64,000 bases of DNA from an uncultured Hellea sp. (GCA_938007935.1 CALLMD010000001.1:62001-126000), one strand, 5' to 3'. Shown: positions 1 through 8,269, counted from the stretch's first letter. A program made the numbers and translations. The notes: generated by a model not told the origin, from the letters alone.

Positions 1-2
1 AA

Positions 3-362
3 GGCAAATCAGGGAATGGCTTATATACAATATTCAACCATAAAGGCCCTGCTCTGGGGACAATTATGACGACCCTTCCAACATTAATGATGGGACTAGA
101 CCCTTTTTGGGGCCAAGAAGATGCCCCACTTCGTGTCACTTGGGCCGAAGCTGATAGTGCCAAGCTGGGCAGAACGGTAGCAGGTTTATGGGCTGGCCGA
201 AAAATAAATAGGAGCGTTGATGGCTATCATAGTCACAATATTGAAAAATTAAGCCTAAGGACTAAAGCCCCCGCTACATTAGACGGCGACTTTCTCGATA
301 TATCAGGACAGAAACTCAAAATTACGGCCTCGCGCCCTGTTACCTTTTGGTTATCCAAATGA
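3..362 (+). CDS. Lipid kinase of the diacylglycerol kinase family, C-terminal part (5' end outside window)
   Basis: The reading frame is open from the first complete codon at the left edge, so this is the last 119 residues of a longer protein and the internal ATG at 66 is not a start. The tail ends with the pattern typical of the DAGK/YegS C-terminal beta domain: a D-G-D-F-L-D-I stretch, then a short strand, then a strand rich in alternating hydrophobics (VTFWLS). The catalytic GGDGT region would lie outside the window and cannot be checked. The stop overlaps the ATG of the next gene (ATGA), so the two are translationally coupled. Because it abuts a ceramide operon, a ceramide kinase like Caulobacter CpgB is the likeliest role, but a diacylglycerol kinase is possible. 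Confidence 0.6.
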   Translation, partial: GKSGNGLYTIFNHKGPALGTIMTTLPTLMMGLDPFWGQEDAPLRVTWAEADSAKLGRTVAGLWAGRKINRSVDGYHSHNIEKLSLRTKAPATLDGDFLDISGQKLKITASRPVTFWLSK

Positions 363-1264
363 ATACGTTATCTAATCTTTTGCGCCAAGAAACAGCAGAG
401 CTCCCACTGCGCGTAGAAGCTGTCTGCGATATCATCGAGAACCGACACCCAAACCGCGTACAGGCTTTTATCTATTATGGCTCCTCATTGCGCGAGCTTG
501 ATAACCCAGAAAAAATGCTCGATTTTTATGTTCTCATTGATAGCTACCGAAAAACGCATAACTTTATTAGAGCGGGATTAAATGCCCTTATACCGCCCGC
601 TGTTTATTATGTTGAACATATTTGCGCAGATGGCGTGATAAGCACGTGCAAATATTCAATTATGTCTCTAACCGCATTTGAACGGCGCTGCTCGCAAAAA
701 GCCTTTCTCTCCCAAACATGGGGGCGGTTTTCGCAACCATGCGCGCTGTTAAGGTCCAAATCAAATGCGATTACTGAACGAGTAATTTTAGCGCGCGAAA
801 CAGCCATCCGGCATATTGCCATGGAGACAGAACCCTTATTCGAAGACAGCCCAACACCGCAAGAATTTTGGGCCCGCGCCTTTTATGAGAGTTATCGTAC
901 TGAACTTAGGCCTGAGAGCTCTGTCGAGCGTACGGCGGAATTTGTTGGTAAGTACCTGTCCAGATATGAACATGTGTCAGCTATTTTATATCACCTACAA
1001 GATGGCAAGATTGACCTTCCGAAAACTCGCAGAAAAGGCGCTAAACTACGTTGGTTCTTACGCCGTCTTCTCGGTAAGCCTATGACAGCTATTCGTGTAA
1101 TAAACAGCGCCGCGACATTTGATGGCGGATTAGATTACGTACTCCGCAAAGTCAAAAATCACTCAGGTGTCACGATAAAACCAAGTGCATTTCAACGCAA
1201 ACATCCAGTTTTATGCTCACCCATATTAGGATGGAAGCTTTGGCGTAAAGGCGCGTTTCGCTAG
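359..1264 (+). CDS. Tam41/Mmp37-like nucleotidyltransferase (possible CDP-lipid synthase)
   Basis: A 301-residue protein starting at ATG 359, which overlaps the previous stop as ATGA; an upstream TTG at 347 is open but less likely. It shows the Tam41 layout: an early GSS motif (YYGSSLRE) followed by the acidic nucleotidyltransferase strand LDFYVLID, a KTHNF segment like the Tam41 W-H-x-x-N region, KYSIMSL like the KYGVISL strand, WGRFSQP like the AGRLxKP helix, and a basic C-terminal helix (GGLDYVLRKVKNHSG) like the Tam41 tail. Tam41 makes CDP-diacylglycerol from phosphatidic acid and CTP. Beside a lipid kinase and a ceramide operon, the substrate could be ceramide-1-phosphate or another phospholipid precursor. 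Family membership is read by eye, and the substrate is inference. It ends tail to tail with spt, overlapping by three bases. Confidence 0.62.
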   Translation: MNTLSNLLRQETAELPLRVEAVCDIIENRHPNRVQAFIYYGSSLRELDNPEKMLDFYVLIDSYRKTHNFIRAGLNALIPPAVYYVEHICADGVISTCKYSIMSLTAFERRCSQKAFLSQTWGRFSQPCALLRSKSNAITERVILARETAIRHIAMETEPLFEDSPTPQEFWARAFYESYRTELRPESSVERTAEFVGKYLSRYEHVSAILYHLQDGKIDLPKTRRKGAKLRWFLRRLLGKPMTAIRVINSAATFDGGLDYVLRKVKNHSGVTIKPSAFQRKHPVLCSPILGWKLWRKGAFR

Positions 1265-2484
1265 GCTTGCAATTTTGCGCCCATTTCGGCCATTAACGAC
1301 CCCTGCTTATCTTTAAGGTCATTAAATGCTTTCAGAATGATATTGATATCTTCCTCGGTATGGGCTGCGGAGAGACTAATTCGGAGCAAACTGGAACTTT
1401 GCGGCGTTCCAGGCGGAACCGCGAGGTTCACATAGACGCCGTCCTCAATTAACGCATTCCACTCCATTGCAGCAACCGCCTCATTAGGACGCCGAACCGC
1501 AATAACAGGGCTTGCCTCTGCACAAAGGTCATATTGCATATCTGAGAGGCCTTTATGCAGCTGCTCTGATCTCACTTTTAGATTTGCGCGAAGATCTGCG
1601 CCGTGTTTGACCTTTTCGACCGCCGCTAAAGCCGCGCAAATATTGGCCGGCGTTGCTGAAGCGGTGAACATGTAAGGTCGCATAACTTTTCGTAAAATCT
1701 CAAATTCAGGATGACGAGAGGCGCAAAAACCGCCGACTGACGCCAAAGATTTTGAAAACGTCCCAGATATAAAGTCAACTTTATCCAAAACGCCTTGTTC
1801 TTCTGCAAGACCGCAACCAGTTGGACCAAAGACGCCATAGCTATGCGCTTCGTCTATAAAGAGATAACCGCCATGACGGTGCGTCACGTCAACAAATTCA
1901 TCAATCGGAGCCACATCACCAAACATGGAGTAAAGACCTTCGATCACAACAAGGGCATTCCCGCCTTCTATTTCCCCCTGTCGTCTGAGACGCTTATCTA
2001 AATCTTCAGGGTTATTGTGACGAAACCGAATGGTCGAAGCCCCTGTCAATCGTGTACCGTCGATAATACAGGCGTGAGCGTCCGCATCCATAAATACAAC
2101 GTCTTTATCACCCGCAAGACCTGATATCGCAGAAAGGTTGGTCTGATATCCCGTTGTAAAGACAATGCAGCTCGGCATTCCCAAATGATCGGCTAATGCT
2201 TTTTCCAAATCGATATGTTCAGAATAAGTCCCATTGGCTATCCGTGATCCCGTCGTACCTGTTCCATGATTATCAACGGCATTTTTTGCTGCGCTCATGC
2301 AGTCTTCGTCGAATGTTAAACCCAGATAATTATTTGTCCCAGCCAATAAAATTTCACGGTTTCCAATCCGGCCACGCGTTGTGCTGATTATATCATCAAA
2401 TTGAACTCCCAACGCATCCTTACCGATTTTCATCATTACATCTACACGAGCCTGTAGCGGAGCATATTTATCAAAGAGAGACAT
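1261..2484 (-). CDS. spt: Serine palmitoyltransferase (alpha-oxoamine synthase)
   Basis: A 407-residue PLP enzyme of the alpha-oxoamine synthase family that condenses serine with an acyl thioester to give 3-oxosphinganine, the first committed step of sphingolipid synthesis. Visible residues are the stacking His137 (DADAHAC), Asp211 in DEAHSYG, which contacts the PLP pyridine nitrogen, and the Schiff-base Lys245 in GTFSKSLASVGG. Relatives KBL, BioF and HemA share these residues. The call to Spt rests on the neighbouring acyl carrier protein, CerR-type reductase and acyl-ACP synthetase, which match the Caulobacter ceramide locus. It is the last gene of the leftward operon, eight bases after acpR. 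It is probably soluble, as are other bacterial Spt enzymes. Confidence 0.9.
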   Translation of the reverse strand: MSLFDKYAPLQARVDVMMKIGKDALGVQFDDIISTTRGRIGNREILLAGTNNYLGLTFDEDCMSAAKNAVDNHGTGTTGSRIANGTYSEHIDLEKALADHLGMPSCIVFTTGYQTNLSAISGLAGDKDVVFMDADAHACIIDGTRLTGASTIRFRHNNPEDLDKRLRRQGEIEGGNALVVIEGLYSMFGDVAPIDEFVDVTHRHGGYLFIDEAHSYGVFGPTGCGLAEEQGVLDKVDFISGTFSKSLASVGGFCASRHPEFEILRKVMRPYMFTASATPANICAALAAVEKVKHGADLRANLKVRSEQLHKGLSDMQYDLCAEASPVIAVRRPNEAVAAMEWNALIEDGVYVNLAVPPGTPQSSSLLRISLSAAHTEEDINIILKAFNDLKDKQGSLMAEMGAKLQA

Positions 2485-2492
2485 GTTTTACT

Positions 2493-2738
2493 CTATTCAG
2501 ACGTCAATTGAATAATAGCCGAGGTCAGCTCGCCGACAGTTTTGATATCGGACACCATTTCCATCGGGATAGATATATCGTAATGGTCTTCCAGCCCCAT
2601 AATAATGTCAAAAACAGCGGTTGAATCGACCTCAAGATCAGACATAATTCCGCTACTCATTTCAATCGGGCGATTTTTGGGATTGTAAGGCTCTAAAAGC
2701 TCACAAATTTTATCATAGACTTCATTACGTGTCGGCAT
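2493..2738 (-). CDS. acpR: Dedicated acyl carrier protein of the ceramide operon
   Basis: An 81-residue acyl carrier protein. Ser39 in the motif DLEVDSTAVFDI is the phosphopantetheine attachment site; the usual DSL is DST here. Helix pattern and length fit an ACP. It lies between spt and the CerR-like reductase with only short gaps, as AcpR does in Caulobacter, where it is loaded by AasR and presents the acyl chain to Spt. It is not the housekeeping fatty-acid AcpP, which normally sits beside fabG/fabF and carries DSLD. Confidence 0.88.
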   Translation of the reverse strand: MPTRNEVYDKICELLEPYNPKNRPIEMSSGIMSDLEVDSTAVFDIIMGLEDHYDISIPMEMVSDIKTVGELTSAIIQLTSE

Positions 2739-2757
2739 GGTCGTTTACTTTGTCTTC

Positions 2758-3672
2758 TTATTTAAATTTATAGGACGCCGCAGTTTCCCGAAGCGCATCA
2801 ATAAAGGGTGTTGCGCCTTGAATCACATCCTGACTTGACCAGTCCTCATAACGAAACTCTCGCAGTTTGCCTAGCGTCAAGTGACCAAGCCCGAATAAGC
2901 GTGAAGTAACAGACGTTATCCCTGCGACTGTTTTTATAATCGGGACGGGCACAGCAATTATGTTGACTGATCGTCCTAAAGCTTGTCCAGCCGTTGAAGC
3001 AAAATCAGGCCATGTCAAAGCTGGGACAGAACAGGGAACGACGATTTGCTCATCGTAATCTCCTTGCATAGCTCGCCGCGTAATATCATTGGCAAGGTCT
3101 TTGACATAAACCATCGCCATTTTGCGGGCTTGCCATCCTTCTCCGCCGACAACAGGTAATTTGCCTTTTGCTATAAAGTCAAAGAAAGGTTTCGTGGCCT
3201 TATCTCCTGGCCCGAAAACCGCAGGGGCTCGAATAATTGTCACTGGCCTATGAAACTTTGATCTAACACCCTCTTCGCCCGCTTTTTTTGAGCTGGCATA
3301 GTCTGATAATTGCGGCTGTGCGGCAGTTTGGGAGGAAAGAAGAATAAATCTAGTAACCCCAGCAGATTGCGCCTGCATTGCTAATTGAGTCGTCGCATCT
3401 CTATTGGTTGCCATCATTATCGAGCGTGTCTTTGCTTTAATCAACCCCGCCATATGCAAAACAATATCAGCGCCTTGCACAAGCTTTTCATCACAATCAC
3501 CTAATCCGCCTTGGCAAATTAAGAGGTTTTCGTGAGCTAAATCATCAAGTTTCGTTGGCGTGCGAGCTAAAGCACGGACTTGGTAACCCGCATCTAATAG
3601 CGAACTTATGACATGACGGCCAACAAATCCGGTTCCGCCCGTCACGGCTATTAGTCCCTGATGTTGGGGCAT
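2758..3672 (-). CDS. cerR: NAD(P)-dependent epimerase/dehydratase family, probable ceramide reductase CerR
   Basis: A 304-residue extended short-chain dehydrogenase. The N-terminal Rossmann motif is GGTGFVG (residues 12-18) and the catalytic pair is Tyr125-x3-Lys129 (YASSK), with serines at 113-114 serving as the third active-site position. In Caulobacter, CerR, the gene between acpR and aasR, reduces the 3-keto group of the acylated sphingoid base, so the order of reactions differs from eukaryotes. The same position in this operon supports that role. It follows aasR by nine bases. The alternative is a general nucleotide-sugar epimerase, which I consider unlikely in this context. Confidence 0.82.
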   Translation of the reverse strand: MPQHQGLIAVTGGTGFVGRHVISSLLDAGYQVRALARTPTKLDDLAHENLLICQGGLGDCDEKLVQGADIVLHMAGLIKAKTRSIMMATNRDATTQLAMQAQSAGVTRFILLSSQTAAQPQLSDYASSKKAGEEGVRSKFHRPVTIIRAPAVFGPGDKATKPFFDFIAKGKLPVVGGEGWQARKMAMVYVKDLANDITRRAMQGDYDEQIVVPCSVPALTWPDFASTAGQALGRSVNIIAVPVPIIKTVAGITSVTSRLFGLGHLTLGKLREFRYEDWSSQDVIQGATPFIDALRETAASYKFK

Positions 3673-3681
3673 GAGAGGCCG

Positions 3682-5433
3682 TTAGCCTGCCTCATTAGAG
3701 ACGACAGTTACAGGGCTATCAGCCTGTAAATCAATAATCTCGCCTTTGAGATATTTATCCTTTACACGCGCACGGGAGAGTTTTCCAGACGATGTGATAA
3801 TCATCGTCCCACGCGGAACGAGTTGCAACCGCACAGGCACACCGACTTCTAAACGAATAGCCGCCATGACAGCTTTATATATTTCATCAAGTAATTTAGG
3901 ATCGCGCGTGCGGCATTCAATAAGAAGCATAACCTCTTTTTCATCACCTATTCCGCCCATCGCGAAAGAACAGGCGCGTCCACAGCGATGCGGTGCCGCC
4001 GCTTGCGCTGCCCATTCAATATCTTGTGGCCAAATATTCCGGCCATGCCATAAAATAAGGTCCTTAAATCGTCCAGTGACAACCACTTGATCATCAAGCC
4101 AATAGCCCAAGTCACCCGTATCCAGCCATCCATCAGCGCTGAATGACGCTTCCGTCGCTTGACTATTTCGAAAATAACCTGGCGAGACACTTGGGCCCTT
4201 AATGCATATTCTACCAACTTTATTGCCAGCTAATACATTGTCATCAAAGTCACGGATTTCAACTTCATGACCTGGTAGAGCGAGGCCACAGGCTACAAAT
4301 GTGCGTCTGTTTTCAGGCCTTGTTAGTTCTGTAGCTTCAACCGCTTCCGACGTACGTTCATAGCGCTCCATATCAATCGTATGCTTCAAAAGCCCCTGAC
4401 CCGTTGGAGCGAAAGTCGCTGCCAAGGTTGTTTCAGCAAGACCGTAACTTGGTTTAAAGGCGCCTTTAGCAAAGCCCATAGGCGCAAACAATTCCTGAAA
4501 CTCTGTTAGAGGTTCTGGACGCACCATATCGCCGCCAATACCTGCAGCGCGCCAACTCGACAAATCGAGTTCGCGGTCATTACGCCAACGGCGTGTACAA
4601 AGTTCATATCCAAATGTCGGAGAATAGGAAAGTGTCCCTTTATGGTCCGAAATCAGCTGCAACCATGTGATTGGACGGCGCGTAAAATCTTGCGGGTCAA
4701 TATAGTCAACGCTTAATTGACTCATAAGCGGCGCCAACATAAATCCAATTAGACCCATATCATGATATAATGGTAGCCAGCTCGTCGCACGGTCTTCATC
4801 TGTCATATCCATACCATATTTGGTAATTGCATGACAATTTGCGGAAACTGATTTTTGCGTCCCGATGATACCTTTGGGAGAGCTAGACGATCCGGATGAG
4901 TATTGAATGTAACACAAATCATCTGGCCCAAATGGACGCAGACCATCACCTGCAGGCAAATTATCTAGGTCCTCAAACGTCATGACGGGTATAGCCTGAT
5001 CATTAAGCGCCGAGCTCATAATAGGTTCCATGGTCGCGGGACAGAATAGTGCATGGAAATCACCCGTATCAGCCATGCGTTGCAATTGACGCTCGTAAGA
5101 GCTTCGCCCCCCCAGTGTTACAGGCAATGGCAATGGCGCCGGCACAAGGCCTGCATATTGGCAAGCCATAAAAATGATCGCAAAGTCAGGCGTAGATACG
5201 GCAGCCAGACCTATGCGCGAATCCTTATCCGCAAATTTAACGAGGCGTTTAGCAAGCTCTTTAGCTTTCACCTGTAATTGCGCATAAGTTAAAACGGTTT
5301 TTAGCTTCGCGCGGCCGTCAAAATAGTTAAACCCAGTGTCACAGGTTGCGGCATAATCAAGGGAATCGCATAATGTTCGAAAATCTGCGTGCCGTATAGC
5401 TTTCCCACGAGATGTCGGCGTCGGTTGGGTCAT
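3682..5433 (-). CDS. aasR: Fatty-acyl-AMP ligase type acyl-ACP synthetase of the ceramide operon
   Basis: An adenylate-forming enzyme of 583 residues from ATG 5433. It has the P-loop-like motif YSSGSSSSPKG, the FAAL-typical LPLYHDMGLIG, TGDLGY, GRFKDLI, and a C-terminal SSGKLSR carrying the catalytic lysine. It should adenylate a fatty acid and load it on the downstream AcpR. A longer frame starts at TTG 5493, but that codon is the first triplet of a consensus -35 box, and the -10 box lies inside the extension, so the extension is not expected to be translated. It is the first gene of the operon aasR-cerR-acpR-spt. Confidence 0.85.
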   Translation of the reverse strand: MTQPTPTSRGKAIRHADFRTLCDSLDYAATCDTGFNYFDGRAKLKTVLTYAQLQVKAKELAKRLVKFADKDSRIGLAAVSTPDFAIIFMACQYAGLVPAPLPLPVTLGGRSSYERQLQRMADTGDFHALFCPATMEPIMSSALNDQAIPVMTFEDLDNLPAGDGLRPFGPDDLCYIQYSSGSSSSPKGIIGTQKSVSANCHAITKYGMDMTDEDRATSWLPLYHDMGLIGFMLAPLMSQLSVDYIDPQDFTRRPITWLQLISDHKGTLSYSPTFGYELCTRRWRNDRELDLSSWRAAGIGGDMVRPEPLTEFQELFAPMGFAKGAFKPSYGLAETTLAATFAPTGQGLLKHTIDMERYERTSEAVEATELTRPENRRTFVACGLALPGHEVEIRDFDDNVLAGNKVGRICIKGPSVSPGYFRNSQATEASFSADGWLDTGDLGYWLDDQVVVTGRFKDLILWHGRNIWPQDIEWAAQAAAPHRCGRACSFAMGGIGDEKEVMLLIECRTRDPKLLDEIYKAVMAAIRLEVGVPVRLQLVPRGTMIITSSGKLSRARVKDKYLKGEIIDLQADSPVTVVSNEAG

Positions 5434-5464
5434 TATGTATCCCGCTTCGCAACGAGCGCCTCCG

Positions 5465-5493
5465 ATTAAACTGGAGGTGGGGCGCTCTGTCAA
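5465..5493 (-). promoter_or_regulatory. Sigma70-type promoter of the ceramide operon
   Basis: Reading leftwards, TTGACA (5493-5488) is followed after exactly 17 bases by TTTAAT (5470-5465). This is a perfect -35 and a near-consensus -10 at ideal spacing. Transcription would begin near 5458, about 25 bases before the ATG at 5433. Confidence 0.7.
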
Positions 5494-5652
5494 AAAAGTC
5501 CTTTTAAGGCTTTACCCCTAGAAGTAAAGCCACACCTAACACACGAAAAATTACTCCGTTTTCACGCCTTGATACAAAATGTGACACCAAGCCAGCATGA
5601 GTTCACGTAATTGTGTGTGACAGTGAGCAAGAAGATCGTTAAAGCGCCTCAT

Positions 5653-6594
5653 ATGAATGCACCTATTGATCCGCGTAAATTTCAAAACCCGTCTATCACA
5701 GCTAAAGGTGAAAAGCGGGCCTCCGTCTTTTTTAAAGACCTAACCACATTTTGGTTTAATTCTGGATCGCTTTGTAATATTGAATGCGCCAATTGCTATA
5801 TCAAAAGCAGTCCAACCGCAGATCATTTCGTTTATCTGACCCCAGAAGACATGACGCCATATCTGGATGAAATAGACCATCTTGGATATAAGCCTATTGA
5901 AATTGCCTTTACGGGCGGTGAGCCTTATCTAAACCCGCACATGATACGCCTGTCTGAAATGGCGCTAGAGCGTGGCCACTCTCTTTTGGTTTTAACCAAT
6001 GCCATGAAGCCTATGATGCGCCCACGCGTTCAAAAAGGCTTGCTAGACCTGCAATCACGCTATCCAGACAAAATGACTTTACGCGTTAGTTTAGACCATT
6101 TTAGCGAAACAGAGCACGACGCGGAACGCGGCGTAGGAAGCTTTGCCATTGCCCTTAAAGGGATGAAATGGCTGACAGAACACGGATTTACGCTCAATAT
6201 TGCAGGCCGCGCCATGTTCTCGGAAAGCGAAGAGGCCGCGCGTATTGGCTATGCTGATCTTATCAAAGCTGAAGGCTGGAACATTGATGCCTATAATCCC
6301 GGCGCCACAATTTTATTTCCAGAAATGGATGAAACCGCAGACGTGCCTGAAATCACAGTTGCCTGTTGGGGTATTTTAGATGTGCATCCTGACAGCATGA
6401 TGTGCTCCTCATCTCGTATGGTCGTCAAACGCAAAGGCGAAGACACACCCGCAGTTCTGGCCTGCACGCTTCTTTGGGATGACCCGCAATTTGAGATGGG
6501 TAAAACACTCAAAGAGAGCCTCGGACCTGTGAAACTTAACCATCCGCATTGCGCAAAATTCTGCGTTTTAGGCGGCGCAAGCTGTTCGGCTTAA
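5653..6594 (+). CDS. Radical SAM protein with extra C-terminal cysteines, function unknown
   Basis: From ATG 5653 this is a 313-residue radical SAM enzyme; GTG codons at 5611 and 5623 are alternative starts and none has a clear ribosome site. The 4Fe-4S motif is C41-x3-C45-x2-C48 (CNIECANC), followed by TGGEPYLNP, the usual SAM-contacting GGE segment. Six more cysteines lie in the last 80 residues (including HCAKFC and GGASC), suggesting an auxiliary Fe-S cluster of the SPASM/twitch type. I do not recognise a substrate. It diverges from the ceramide operon over about 200 bases and converges with dcd, overlapping at the stop codons. Confidence 0.75.
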   Translation: MNAPIDPRKFQNPSITAKGEKRASVFFKDLTTFWFNSGSLCNIECANCYIKSSPTADHFVYLTPEDMTPYLDEIDHLGYKPIEIAFTGGEPYLNPHMIRLSEMALERGHSLLVLTNAMKPMMRPRVQKGLLDLQSRYPDKMTLRVSLDHFSETEHDAERGVGSFAIALKGMKWLTEHGFTLNIAGRAMFSESEEAARIGYADLIKAEGWNIDAYNPGATILFPEMDETADVPEITVACWGILDVHPDSMMCSSSRMVVKRKGEDTPAVLACTLLWDDPQFEMGKTLKESLGPVKLNHPHCAKFCVLGGASCSA

Positions 6595-7634
6595 GCTGTA
6601 AAGTGTTTTGACAACCTTAGGCTTTGGGCTTGGTAGTGGGAGCCTTTTTCGCCGTAAAGAGATTTTGGCGTTTCGCTCATGGCTTCAAATAACAGCTTAG
6701 CCACGGGCTGCCCGTCTCGCATTAAGAACGGCACGTCACGCCCGCGTACTTCTAGCACAGCGCGGGAGCCTGCTCCGCCCGCAGCAGCGACGCCAAATCC
6801 AGGATCGAAGAAACCTGCATAATGGGCGCGAAACTCGCCAATCTCTATCGCAATCGGGGCCATTTCGGCGGCTTGGTCCGCCGGAATAGAGACGGACTCT
6901 TTGGAGGCTAAAATGTAAAATTCTTCGGGATCAAGCACAAGCTGCCCCGCATCAGTATAGAGCGGTTCCCAGAAATCGCGCGCCTTATGCCCGCCGACAT
7001 GACCTACATCGACCAAGCCCGCATGCCGCCGCGCGCGCCAACCAATAATCCCGCTCTCATCAAACCCATTCAGATCAAGGCTCACTGTCTGGGTGCTAAG
7101 AATTTTCATCTCCCCTTGGCGAAAGCGCATTTGCACCAAACGGTCCCCGGGGCGCACCAGCACGGAGAATGTCCGCGGCGCAACCTCAACATAAAGCGGC
7201 CCGCTATAGCCCTTCGGAATCGCGTCAAATTGCGTCGCCCCGTCGCAAATCACCCGCGTAAAGACATCCAGCCGCCCCGTAGAGCTCTTGGGATTGGCCG
7301 CCGCCGCAATATCTGCAGGCAAAGACAGGCTCTCTTGTAACGGCACAAGATAGACACACCCCGTCTCTAGGACCGCGCCATTCGTCAAATCAACCTCATG
7401 CATGTGAACATCACCGAGACAATCTGTGACGCTGCGCCCCGCCCCCGGCAGGAAACTCGCGCGCAATCGAAACGCTTTGTGTCCCAAGCGTAAATCAAGG
7501 CTTGCGGGCTGTATTTGCGCAGGATGGCCATCTTTGCCCATATCGGGCGCGGCAATAACGCCGCTGGCCAGCAATTGCTCGATGGCTTGCTGAGGTAGAA
7601 TACCCTGTAAAGTCCCCTTATTCATGGCTTTCAA
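6591..7634 (-). CDS. dcd: dCTP deaminase, double-domain form
   Basis: A 347-residue protein matching the long alphaproteobacterial 2'-deoxycytidine 5'-triphosphate deaminase, which converts dCTP to dUTP for dTMP synthesis. Two dUTPase-like beta domains are visible: residues about 40-190 (QIQPASLDLRLG, then NPKSSTGRLDVFTRV) and about 215-340 with a second, more diverged copy. NPKSSTGR carries the family serine/arginine. The start is probably TTG 7634, because a strong ribosome site (GGAAAGGAG) ends six bases upstream; the ATG at 7625 would be 15 bases from it. It overlaps the stop of the convergent radical SAM gene. Confidence 0.85.
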   Translation of the reverse strand: MKAMNKGTLQGILPQQAIEQLLASGVIAAPDMGKDGHPAQIQPASLDLRLGHKAFRLRASFLPGAGRSVTDCLGDVHMHEVDLTNGAVLETGCVYLVPLQESLSLPADIAAAANPKSSTGRLDVFTRVICDGATQFDAIPKGYSGPLYVEVAPRTFSVLVRPGDRLVQMRFRQGEMKILSTQTVSLDLNGFDESGIIGWRARRHAGLVDVGHVGGHKARDFWEPLYTDAGQLVLDPEEFYILASKESVSIPADQAAEMAPIAIEIGEFRAHYAGFFDPGFGVAAAGGAGSRAVLEVRGRDVPFLMRDGQPVAKLLFEAMSETPKSLYGEKGSHYQAQSLRLSKHFTA

Positions 7635-7640
7635 CTATCA

Positions 7641-7649
7641 CTCCTTTCC
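7641..7649 (-). promoter_or_regulatory. Ribosome binding site deciding a TTG start for dcd
   Basis: GGAAAGGAG read leftwards lies six bases before TTG 7634 and 15 before ATG 7625, so it favours the TTG start. Confidence 0.55.
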
Positions 7650-7793
7650 CCTGAGACAAGTATCAACTGTAAATTTCTAGTGGAGACTGGCTAAATGACT
7701 TGCGCCTTTCCCCGATACACGGCAATAAATGAGTCGAGAGAGGATGCGCGCCCACGCGCTCGAAAACCGAGTAAGCGCATCAAGGAGGGACGG

Positions 7794-8204
7794 ATGTCGT
7801 CAGACTATCCAATGTTTGAGCAGCGCACAAAAGATGTCGTTGTCAGAGTTGAACCAGAATTTTTAGCCGACCAGTCAAGCCCCGCGGAATCGCGCTTTAT
7901 CTGGGCCTATACGGTCGAGATTGACAATCAGGGCGCCAAAGACCTCACCGTCACAGACCGCTTTTGGCAAATCGCGGATAGCCGCGGCCAAGTCCAAGAA
8001 GTGCGCGGCAAAGGCGTCGTCGGCGAGAAGCCCGTCGTCAAACCCGGCGAAGTGTTTCGCTATACAAGCGGCGCGCCGCTCACGGCCCCCTCTGGCATGA
8101 TGCGCGGCAGCTATACCGTTGCGGAAACAGATGGCGAGAGCTATGACGTCGACATCCCCGCCTTCGTCCTCGACAGCCCCCATGAAGGCTTGGTCTTTAA
8201 TTAG
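7794..8204 (+). CDS. apaG: ApaG domain protein
   Basis: A 136-residue ApaG protein, close to the usual 125-130. ApaG proteins are small fibronectin-III-like beta sandwiches linked to Co2+/Mg2+ resistance and Ap4A metabolism in enterobacteria; the molecular role is unsettled. Family features are the strand FIWAYTVEIDNQG, the segment RFWQIADSRG, VRGKGVVGEKPVVKPGE and YTSGAPLTAPSGMMRGSY. The start is ATG 7794, five bases after an excellent AAGGAGG; a longer frame from 7695 has no support. It faces away from dcd and is followed by a repeat-rich gap. Confidence 0.92.
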   Translation: MSSDYPMFEQRTKDVVVRVEPEFLADQSSPAESRFIWAYTVEIDNQGAKDLTVTDRFWQIADSRGQVQEVRGKGVVGEKPVVKPGEVFRYTSGAPLTAPSGMMRGSYTVAETDGESYDVDIPAFVLDSPHEGLVFN

Positions 8205-8214
8205 GGCAATTAGG

Positions 8215-8239
8215 GCAATTTGACGAAGTCAAAATGCAC
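8215..8239. repeat. 25-bp imperfect repeat, copy 1
   Basis: It matches 8362-8386 at 23 of 25 positions. The core TTGAC-GAA-GTCAA is itself an inverted repeat. It begins with GCAATTTGA and ends with GTCAAAATGCAC. Confidence 0.6.
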
Positions 8240-8269
8240 AACTAGCACCTTACTTATTCACACCCGTCA

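Noticed and set aside
5434-5493. TTG-initiated 20-residue extension of the acyl-ACP synthetase
   Set aside because: The -35 and -10 boxes of a strong promoter lie inside it, so the transcript would not contain it. ATG 5433 fits better.
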